The notes under the pieces were generated by a model. That model made no database searches, was not told the origin of the DNA, and worked only from the letters and a program-made list of their open reading frames with translations. Both the position numbers and the translations under genes were made by a program. A stretch of 64,000 bases of DNA from Plakobranchus ocellatus (Eukaryota > Mollusca > Gastropoda > Plakobranchidae), in NCBI GenBank assembly GCA_019648995.1, contig BLXT01003739.1, positions 1,573,245 to 1,637,244 of the forward strand. Reading direction: 5' to 3'. Below, piece by piece: positions 49,901-61,700 of this stretch. Position 1 is the stretch's first letter, and each line of letters begins with the position of its first letter.

Positions 49901-52900
49901 TAATTATAGAAATTGCTTTTGCTGATATTGTTAGGGAGTTTTATAGTCTTTGATTTTATTGAAAGAGTTTTACTTTTCCAGTGCCTGGAAACATTATGTC
50001 TCTCACATCTCTAAGTTTGCCTACATTTATAGTTCACATTTAGGAAAAGTTGCTCTGGAAAAGAGAAGAAAATTATATTTTTGATCCAAGGCGGCATTGG
50101 TAAGACAAAGGCTAGCAAATGCGCGTTGAAATCTGCAAGGATCTTAGTAACAAAACACTGATTAATGTGACCCCATTTACTATAACGTTATCAAACCCTT
50201 GGTTTATTTACATGCTTTGCTTTGAATCTCTTACTTGAAAGTATGGTATTTCAGCCACCAATTGTTTGCTGCCATAAATTATACTGATCCAACTGTTGTA
50301 TTGAAAACTCCAAGATTCCTTTGTTTGAAGATTTTCAATATGTATGCTCTTGAGAAACCTGTCAAAACAGCAGCAAATGAGCACCATTTTATATCCTAGA
50401 GATAGACAAAACGAATATTATAAAATAGAGTGAGACATTGATATGATGTATGATTGTATTTTGAAAACATACAGCTCTATCTTTCTTTTTCTTCTTCCCG
50501 CCTGCTAAAAGCCTGTTAAAAATCTCACAAACCTCAGAAAGAGATGAAAAAAAATGCAGAGAGTTTCACATTACACGAATTTGAGTTCTGTAACCTTTAC
50601 AAAAGATCTTTAAAAGAAATACTTCTTAGCGCAAACATATAAAAAACTTCTAACCCTTTTTGTCTCATACATAAATTAAAAAAAAAAAAAAGCTTTGTTT
50701 ACTTCCATTCTTTCTCTCTCTCCCACAAGTATGTGTCTCTCTCTTCCTGCCTGCCTGTCTTTGTGTCTTCACACTTTTGAGTATCAACTTTTGAAAACTT
50801 GCTACCCTTTTCAACCTTTTCTGTCTCATTGTCTCTTTCTGGTAATATAAGCTATTGTTGCAGATTGTCACCAGCAGGGATTGATATCTTGAAAAAATAA
50901 AAGTAGTTCTTTTGGTTTACCTATGTTATAGAACTCTCTACCATCATCCATTCTAAGTTTCACCTTGTTCTTTCCATATAAATCATTTAAATTTAAATTA
51001 ACATCTCATCTATTATCACTCTTACAATATCTGTGTGGTGTATGAGTTTTCACATATAATGTTTCCTTAATCAATATGAATTTGTCATAAATCTTCATAA
51101 ACCATAACTCTTATTTTACAGTTTTTATTTTTATTTTTATGGGGTTTTTTTGTTATTTTTTAGTCATAAATATGGTTTTTAGGTTTGCATTTAATAAATT
51201 ATTATTATTGTTTTTCTTCTTTACATAAAGTAATAAAACATTTATTTTATATGATATAAACACAACTGCACATGGTATAAATTGCCTAGCTCTTGTGCAG
51301 TTGCACACAACTCTCTTCCTATATTTGGGAGAGCATATATGCTCAATCTTTGATTTACTTTTTAATGAATATATTTATAAGCATGATGTGCGTATGTTAA
51401 TATAATATAAATGGACATGTATGTAGTTGAGAATATGCATGTATATGTCAATCTATGCTCAAAACCTTATTTTCTGTGAATGTGTATGCAGCTGTGTACA
51501 AGTCTGCAACCGTACATACGTATGTAAGCTATATGTTGGTGTACATATAGAGTACCTATATATGTTGAAATATATCTGCATTTTTGTGTATAATGTACAC
51601 AAGAATGTATTTGTATGCTTATATGTATGTGTTTGCCAGTGAAAATTTGTGATAACAATTATTATTTTATCTACTTGTTTCATTTTCTGTCAATTCTTTT
51701 ATGTGGCAACAAACTTTTATAAATTTAAGTTTTATTTTCTATTTATGCATTTATTTATTTCTTCTTCTCTATCATTAATATTCTTTATAATGATTATTTT
51801 TTCTCTGTCTTATGTTCAACTTATTTAGTTTATTGTACATACTCTTAAAAAAGTGTTTTTCTGTATGGTCAAGTTTACTTCATTAGTTTTTGCTCCATAT
51901 TTGAGATAAGTTCCCACACTGAATTTCAAGATATATTACTAATTGCCAAATAAAAAAGGGCCTTGGGGCCTAATAAAGTCAATCATTCAAGCATCATCCT
52001 ATCTCTTTCTTTCTTACTTGTCTTTCCTCTCTCTCTATGAGTCTCAAGTAACACTGACCATACTACCTTGTACCTCTCTGTCATATATTGTCTTTTGCTG
52101 TTTCCCCAATAAACTGACCATGATGGCCGAAAACCAGAGACATCTGTCATACTACCCTTTATCACTCTCTTTATGTCATATTTTGTCTAATATTGTGTTT
52201 CGAAGAAACTGACCATGGTGGATGAAAACCATAGACATCTATCATACTACCCTGCATCACTCTCTTTATGCTATATTTGTCTAAAATTGTGTTTTAAAGA
52301 AACTGACTATGCACAGCTGTTTAAAACGTTCAAAAAATTCACTTTAAGTTGATGGTTGGATGCACTGCACAATACCCTGCATACAGGTGATCAATCACCT
52401 GAAAAGCGTGTGCATAACCGTGACGCCAGGGCAATCTTTGGTCGCGCCTATGATTTTAATTCTCCCATTTTTTTACATCATTAAAAGATCATATTTCTTG
52501 ACCAAATCATGCTACATCTTAGTTTTAGGTCTCATTTTAAAGCTCAATTTCTCTTGAATAAAATGGTATAACTTATTTCTTTGTAACTGTACATTTACGG
52601 ATTTTATTAAATAGATTGTGAATAGTCTCTCTCCACTAAGCAAAAAGTTGGTACAATTAATCAGCTTTTGTTTTTGTTAAATAATTAGTGCCTGTATCTC
52701 AGAGGTTCAATGATTTTTCATAAAAAAAAAAGATAAATGTGTAAAGAATAGTTTGTGCAAGTTTCATTTCCACGAAGCAAGTACTTTTTTTTTATTTGAA
52801 TTTTTAAATCCTTTTGATAACAGTATATTTTACGTTTCTCCACTTCAATCAACGAACCCATTCTTCTGGATTATCTTGATACTGGATTTTTTAAAACAAA

Positions 52901-55900
52901 TTATTAAAATGTAAAGTATTTTTCATGGTGTGTTTATCTTGTATGTATTTCTTCATATCCTGTGATGCACGAAGCCTATTATTTGTATAAAACTTTTCTT
53001 GAGCTGTTTAACTTGTCACATCATCCATCTTCAATGAATACCTCCAACTGTGCATTGAATCTCCAATAACTTAGGAATGAAAGGCCTAGCAAACTTCTAA
53101 TCAAGTAAGTTATAAAATATTACTCTTTTGCATCCATCTCTACATTTTTTGTGTGGATTGGCAGTTTCTTTAAGGGTCAAATTTATAATTGTAAACCTTT
53201 ATACCTTTTCATTCTGGTCATAAATTGTTTGCTATCTTTACAGCTCTATATTTTGTCTCTTTATCCTACTCATGCTTCTATTTTGTCTTTAGCCTTCAAA
53301 ATGGCTTTGTTTTATTATGCATTTAAATCACACCACATAAAAATCCCATTAAAACTTAAAAAAAAAAAAAATAATAATGTAAGTTTATTAAAAATACAAT
53401 ACATTTCAAAGTACTAGCGATAAGGGGATTTCCCATGCCCTGTTGTGCATGACCTGTGACGAGGTAACAAGTGGGTCAGATTATTGGGAGAGTCGCTCAA
53501 GCGGCTCTGAAACTTAAATAGCACTTCTTAACAGCCGTGTATGATGGATAAAAACTAGAGAAGTCTGTCATACTACCCTGTATCATTCTCTTTATGTTAT
53601 ATTTTGTCTTCTGTTGTTTGCAAAATAAACTGACTATGATTGATGAGAACCAGACAAGTCTGTCTATACTACCCTGTACCACTCTGTCTTGTAATATGTG
53701 TTCCATTCTGTCTGCCAAATGCACTGACCATGATGGCTGAGAACCAGAGAAGTCTGTCCATACTACCCTATACCAGTCTCTCTCTTATCATATCTTATTT
53801 ACTGCTGTTTGTTAAATGCACTGACCATGATGGCTGAGAACCAGAGAAGTCTGTCCATACCACAACAGACAGAAGGTTCCCAATGTCATCTGGTGTTGTC
53901 AGGATAAACCAGTTGCTGGCACCTCTCTAAGTGTGGAAAAAAATATTTTAGTATGAAAGAGTTTTGCTGGTTTTTTTTTTTTTTTTAATCAAAGAAAGTA
54001 ATGCCATAAAATAAGAGAATGAGGTTGATATTTTACCATTTTTTTTGCTTGTTTCTCATTCATTGGTCAAAAAAAATAAATACATATTACTTGACATGGT
54101 TTTTAATTTTGTTTTGAGTAAAAAAATTTTTTATTTCATCTGGAATAGCCACATCCTATTAATTTATTTAGAAATAAAAATGTATGTCTGTATGTGACAT
54201 AAACTTCTTGCTTATTGTACTAAGATGTTTTAAACTATTACTAATTATATGCATAGAAATTCCTATGAATTGTGCATTCGTACTTTTCATTTCATGTAAT
54301 CCATGCACAGTTTCCTCCATCAATGTGCTTAGAGATGATTTTATTTTCATAGATTCTTTCTTTCTTTGTATTAAGTCCATATGCTTTATAATTCAAAGAA
54401 TGGTTGTTTTTTTCCTTTTCTATTATAATCAAGATCGTTTACACCAAACTGTATCAGTTGGGCTAAATCAAGATATCTTTGTCAAACTTTCAGCATTACA
54501 ATGCTTAAAATAACATGAGCTAAAATTATTTAGTGATTGAAAATCTGCAAAACAACGCATGTAAGACTCAGTGGACATGTCTGTGACAAAGTTCAAGGGC
54601 ACAGGGGGAAAGGTTTTGATGTAAGAGGCTGAGATGGTGTTAGCAACTGAAGCAAAATGTAAGGTAATGACTAAAAATTGATGGCAAAGTCACGTTGTTG
54701 TAATTATGTTTATATTAAAAAAAGGAAACCCAACCTGAAAAAGTTTTTGATTACTGTTGAAGAGGCAATGAGACCTGCTGTCAGCCCAGGACCCTTTGAG
54801 ATACATGTAGACTTTTGAAGAGGTTCCTGCTGAAACTGACCACCCTGTGGTCACACAGATGAGATATATGTAGATGTCTTGGTCCATATTGTCCTCCAAC
54901 ATTATAACCTTACACTGGGGGGCAGAAAAATGAGTTTTATGAAAACAAATAAAAAAAAAGTGGGGCTGGCGTGGATTTCAATCACAACATTGTGAAAATC
55001 AAAACTGGTCTATCAGTACAAAGAGCTGATAGTGAATATTCAAAGCAAGCCATAGAGAAGACTTGTTGCCAAGTAAGGGAGAGTACGATGTTTGGGTTAA
55101 AAACAAGAAAATCAGTCATCAAATAAAGGCACCTTGAACGAACTTTAATCAGTTTATTGAGAAGATAATGTGCAAAATATAATCAAGGCAACACGGCGAC
55201 GAAAATCACCACAAAACTAATCGTTTAGTTTTTCTCTTTATGTTGCCTTTGCAACGCAAGGTGCGAAAATTGCCACTCGATAAGCACCCCCAAAGTGAAG
55301 CCCAGGTACCGCTCACCCTGACACCTGCTGATTTATGACTCTGCCCGTGAGGGAAGCAAGAGGAGATAACTGGTCTGATGATAAGGAGTAATTCTAGGAT
55401 TTATTTTCTCTTTCTTAATATTTAAATTATAAAGTGGATATTACTTTTTGTCTTTTGTACTTGTTCTCCAATTTTTCTACTCTACTTTAGTTTGGTCTTT
55501 ATTTCATTGAAATCCGTTGGGTAGTAACAATTTTATCAACTCTATTTCATCGAGTCTTGATTGTGATTTCAGAAGTTTTATTAATACGTAATTGTCACTG
55601 TTTGCAGCGTGCGATTTTACTCTACCTTACTATTTTGAAATCCATTTAAGATAACAGTTTCAATACTGTAAACAGCAATCAAAAATGTAAAAAACTGGCA
55701 GAGCTGTGCTGCTTTAAACTTAGGCTTCTATAAATGGACTTCAAATGCTCAAATTAAAGTTGCTAATGATTATATTTCTTGGTCACTTTATAGAGAAATT
55801 GATGGCATATTTCTTCAGAGCGGAGGGTACAGTATTTGTAAAGAGATCTAACAAAATGTGCCAATGAAACCAAACCTAACATACCTTTATTATTAAAATA

Positions 55901-58663
55901 ATAATAATAAAATTAAATTAACGAAAATTAAGAGAAATTGCAAAACTTCAGAAAATTAACACTCATCATTTATCATAATAATCAATCTGGGTCGATCAAA
56001 GAATAGGAAAGGTAAAGGGAAATACAAATAGCACAATGTAAATCTTTCCTTGACCAATAAGCTTGGCATTTATCTACCATTTGTTGTTTATGTGTGTTAC
56101 CTTTGATTTTTTGTTGTTGACGAGGCATCAGAAAACACCTACACAAGAACCATATAGATAGATTACAGAACTTATGCAAACTATTGCTAAATGATGCTTC
56201 AACCGAGAACAAATAAGAAAGTAAAAGTATCACATGTTGATGATAAATGTAAATCTGTGTGAATACCCTGTGTAACTGGATGAGGGCACACAGATTTGGT
56301 ATGCCCTTACATGGTGAACAAGAAGAGGATATGTTCCATTCTACGGTGGCCACAATAAAACACATGGTGAGAGGTTTGCAACATGAGAGAACAAAAATGT
56401 CTTTCACAACAAAGACATTAATTTTACAGACACCCAGAGCTCACAAGTCCTGTGCTGCAGGCAACACCCCCCCGAGCACAAATTTACAGATCTTTTTGAT
56501 TATTAACAAAAAGTACAAATTCAGTTGAGAGAAACCGCTTTGTGTAGGATTTATTTTGCTATTCACACTCTACAATCTGTCACATTATTAACCATCTCAC
56601 GAAACAAATTTCTTCTATAAACAACTTTAGGCAGACATTTGAAAGGCGCCCGCAACACAAGATAAACAAACATCCAAGTCCAGTTAATCCCCACATATTT
56701 CCTGTTATCACGCTGACTTTGGCATCTTTCAAAAAGGATGTCTGAATCAAAGCCACCTACTGACCTTCTCCTGATACATTTGAGGCTGGATCTAACAGCA
56801 TTTGAATCCCAGTTCTTTAGCCTTTCATTTATAAATATTCTAAGTCAATTGCAAGCTGCATTTAAAAGTTATAAAAATTTTAAAGAGCACGTTTTTTCCC
56901 TATCAGTTGAACAAAATTGCCTGTTTTCAAACGCTCATAAGTAAATGATAACAACAGACACGAAATCATAAATTGCATCAGAAAAAAAAAAAAAGCTTTT
57001 TTCCACTGCATGCTTCATAATTGAAATGAAAAGATTCCACTATATGAAGTTCCAGTTTTAACTATTTCAAATTAATAATGCGTAAAAGTTCAAGCAGACA
57101 CTGCTATACCATTCTAGGCAGCGCAGATAAAATTTTATAACGTGTGGCCCAGTGGCTGACTGTAACCTGACCCCCGTGAGCGGGGAAGAGCCCGTGCTAA
57201 TGGGATTTTGCTCCGTGAACTAAAAGTTGGGTAGCTAGTTACCATGGCAAAACTAGACTCTTTGTTACAAATTTGAGAAGGTGGACACCAAGATTAAATC
57301 TGATGAGCAAGGCTGCCAATATTAAACTTTGAAATGAATCATAAAAACATTGACAAAAGAGAATCAGCTCATTTTTTAAAACTGAAAATAATACATCTTC
57401 TGCTTCACAAACTGGTTATTGTTTGCAATGTTCATTATTACCTCAAACAGGAGGATGCTTAACTATGGGTAGCCATACATGTAAAAGACAGAATAAAGTA
57501 AAGACAGAGAGCATATAGAGAACATACAAATGAAAAAGGGATAACTGACAACCAGAGAGAACGAGGGAACGAGAGTGAAAAGAGGAAATGATATTTTGAA
57601 AAAGAAAGAGAGATAAATAGACAAGAGACAGAGAGGGAGAAAGAGAAATAGAACAATAAATTTAAAAGAGAGTTGACAAATTATTCACCATCTCAACATC
57701 TTTTCTATCCTTTGTTCTTGCCCAACGAATCATAGCAATGAAAGTTATCCAAGTTGCAAGCATCACTGATATCTGAGCATAGATGCACAAAGTAACTGGC
57801 ATGTAAAGTTTACAGATAAATGACAAAAAAAACATACTGTCAAATAGTGCAATGAGCAAGTGATAATTGTGATGACTGATAAGAATAAATTAGAAAATGA
57901 CTCCAAAGGGATATTAGACCTAATGTGTTTCAATTTATGATTTCTTTTTGTAAATTTTAGTTTTATCAGAAAGAAAATCACACACATAAACCCAAGTTTT
58001 CGTCTTTGTTAATGATCATAATAAAAGAAAGAAAGGATGTCATAGCTTTATATTGTACAAGCTACTGAAATCTACCTATATTTTTATATATTTTATAAAT
58101 GTTCTCAAATTTGCCTTGTTTATATGCATCAATACTATCAAGTTAAAGACTGATAAGCAGTTGGGTAGCATAGAAAATAAAGGTAAAGAGAAAGTGCCAG
58201 TTAAAAGAAGTTCTTATTTGAGATCAGGTTGAAAAAAAATTCAGCCTCTAAAATATAATTGCCTCTTCTGAATTACTTACAGCCGCAGGGTTATAATAAA
58301 TTTCATCTGGAGCCTCCTCTTGCAAAGTGTTGTTGGATTTGGATAGGGCATGCACACTTCCTGTAAAACTTCCAGTCGTGTAACATCCACAGTGTAGATG
58401 AGTCAAGTTGGTAAATCGAGTCACCTGTTTAATTTTGAGTTGAAAGTAGGTAGTGTGCAAGACATTTATCTTTGTCAGAACTGAAGAAGCTATGAATATA
58501 TTTATGATTGAGATATTTAATTGGTTTTGTGCAACTAACTATAAAACCAAAAATTGTAACTATTTAATATTTGAATTATTGCTTATCGGTTCATGAACAA
58601 GTGGATGAGTGTGGGTTGCAAATGTTGAGGAAGGGAGTTGAAGAGGTGGGAGGGTGCGCTGGG

Positions 58664-58724
<61 letters not shown>

Positions 58725-61700
58725 AGAGAGAGAAATGGGGTGGGGTGAAAGCATGACATGGTGTTGTATAGAGCATCATTTTCTTTCTTTTAAGGAGATT
58801 TTTATCTAAATGGAAGAGTCAGTTGAGTCATCAACATTTACCAATCTAAAGTTTTTATTGTTATCCTCATTTTCATATGTCCATATCTAAATAGTCATGA
58901 ACATTTATTTGATATCCATTTGCTCAAGGCACCGACAAAAGAGTGAACTTCAACATCAACACTTTCCAAAATACATTTGTGCATTGCACGGTCAAAAAAA
59001 GTTTGCGTTGTCAACATTTTCCAATAACCATTTTCACACTGCTCAGTCAAAAGAGTTATCTTTGTAAATATTTTCCAAAAACCATTTTCACACTGCTCAG
59101 CTTTGTCAATATTTTTCAATAACCATTTTCACACTGAACAGCTTTGTCAATATTTTCCAATAACCATTTTCACACTGATCAGCTTTGTCAATATTTTCCA
59201 ATAACCATTTTCACACTGATCAGCTTTGTCAATATTTTCTAATAACCATTTTCATATTGCTTGGTCAAAAGAGTCAGCTTTGTCAATATTTTCCACTATC
59301 CATTTTCACACTGCATTGTCCAAAGTCCAACATCCATTTTCACACTGCTCAGTCAAAAGAGTTTGCCTTGTCAATATTTCCAGTATTCATTTGCACACTA
59401 CTCCATCATAAGAGTTGTCAGATATCTATTTTTGAACACTGCCCTTTAAAAAGAGTTATCAGTTTTTTTCTGATCTACTTATATGCTGTACCATCTTTTA
59501 TATATCAATTTTTAAGCTAACTTTTGAATAAGATAATTTACAATTGCTACAATCGCCTTGCTAACATTTTAAATCACACTGCCAACGCCTGGCCTTGAAT
59601 ACCATATGATTTTAAAATTGTCAGATTTTGTCAATTAAATAATCATAAACTTTAACTTATGAAACAAGGTATAACACAAATGGAAATTTAGTCTTTAACC
59701 TCATCATATCATTTTAAGTGAAAACATTCATTAGGGTGCACCTACCTGATTCGGTTTTTCAATATGTGCATTAGAAATTATGGACATTGGAAACTTATTG
59801 GCAATACTGACCAAACATATGGTCAGTACTATTGTCTCAATGTAAGTGTTAGACAATATCAAAGAAACTGGCAGAGTTAGAGTTGTGGTTCATCAAAAGA
59901 AGAATGAGAGGGTATAATCGACAAAAAAGACTGATGAGTTGTTACCAAAATAAGCCAATCTTAAGAGATCATTAATGAAAACTATAAGACCTAAAATTTC
60001 AAGTACACATTTGGTGATGCAAAGATTTGAAACAAAGCAGTCACAGGAAACATATATGGCAAATGCAGTAAAAGTGTGCATAACTCTCGATGAAGGCTCA
60101 ACCATGGGCACTAGGAGTTGGTAGCAACAACAGCCTTTAGGTTAATTGGGAACAGATTCAGGTAGAGGACCATGATTGCCAATTTCTGTTCCAGATAGAG
60201 CATCTAGAGAAAAAAAAAACTCAGTGGCTACCAAAAGAACCCTAAAAATTGCAGGGACTATTCCATTGCAGGTCTCAATTCAGTCACCACTATGCCCTGA
60301 CCTGACGAGGAGCTGAAAGCCTGAAAATATCTTGTTGGCAAATGCACGAGATCAACAAATCATCAGCATGTTGAAATTTTTTTCAGTCCAAAAAATTACT
60401 TATCTTTCTCAATCTAATAAAAAATAGATTAACATATCTTTTACCAACAGATTGTCTTTTAAATAAACCTAATTTACAGACAGTTGGGATACTTTATCCC
60501 ACTTTTATATCTCAACAAATAAGTCATGCCTGACAATTACCTCACTTGATGAAAACTTAAAGAGAATTTTATTGCATTGTCAGGATGCTCATATATAAAC
60601 TTTGAAATGTTATTTCAAACGATTGTGTGATCCGATCTAGTCAAGATAGAGCAATGACGAAGGACTCTGTACTTGTTATTTTTCTTGCATTGATGGAGAT
60701 CTTTAATGTGATTGAGAAAGTGTATACAAACAGCAAGAGGTACTATGGCCAAAACTTAAGCCCTTAGTCCTCCTTACAGTGGCAAAAGATATATTCAAGT
60801 TTGCATAAAAATTTTATTTATGAACATCATGGCAAGTTTCTTTAAAGTTAACACCACTTTAGATGTAAGTTTCGTACATCTTTTCCTTGATTTATTTTTA
60901 GGTAAAATGCAAATCTATAAGCAAGATGTTTTAAATTGCATTTTTATTGCCAATAAACCCATTTTAAGGATCCCACAAAGCAAGTGTTAATGAGGTTAAG
61001 AATTCAAGATCTGCATACAGGCACAAACTCTTTCTGATTTTTGGTGATCCCCTTGAATATACCATTACCAAACATCCAAAACTATGTGCACTATATAACG
61101 CATAAAGAAGTGAAAATTAATTCTTTGATCTAAGCGCGGATTTTGTTCCAAAACAGAAATTCAAAAGAGGAAAACTAACATCAGAACAAAGGTTATAAAG
61201 CCATATAATCCTTTTTAAGAGCTACTCACATAGCATGTCTCTGATTCAAACACTTCAGCAATCTCATCAAAATGTTGGCAAGATAATTCATAAGTAGTGA
61301 TGTTGACAATAGTGCGGTATGCAGAAATGTCAGCTTGGCCACTATCAGAGCCACGGATGTTCCCTTGGCTCGGTGCCAGATGCAGAATTGTTGTGTTCAC
61401 TTTTATACCCAGCTTCATGCTCAGCTTGATTCTGTAATACCGAGGCTTTGCCCTTGTTTCTCTCTAACCAGAGGATTACAAAATAGGTGGTGAAACAAAA
61501 GCTCATCAAAAAGTATATATTTATGAGTTTGAAAGATGTACCTGTTCACTTTGCTCTACATATATGGTATATCATAAGTATGCTGAGAGGATACTTAAAT
61601 AAGATTTAAATTACAAGCTGGTGTTTTGTTTTCTATAATTAGTCTGTCCTTGTTTATTGTGCTTTTAAAATTTAACTTGTTCTGGGATTTATGGAGTGGT

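Noticed and set aside
55982-56528. Overlapping ORFs of up to 141 codons on both strands
   Set aside because: No recognised domain and no splice sites fitting the polycystin frame between exons 5 and 6, which already join in phase.
58560-58779. ORFs over the GA repeat near exon 4
   Set aside because: Microsatellite translation only; exon 4 lies elsewhere in a different frame.
58900-59470. CRISPR-like array
   Set aside because: Units are contiguous diverging minisatellite repeats without unique spacers, in a eukaryotic intron.
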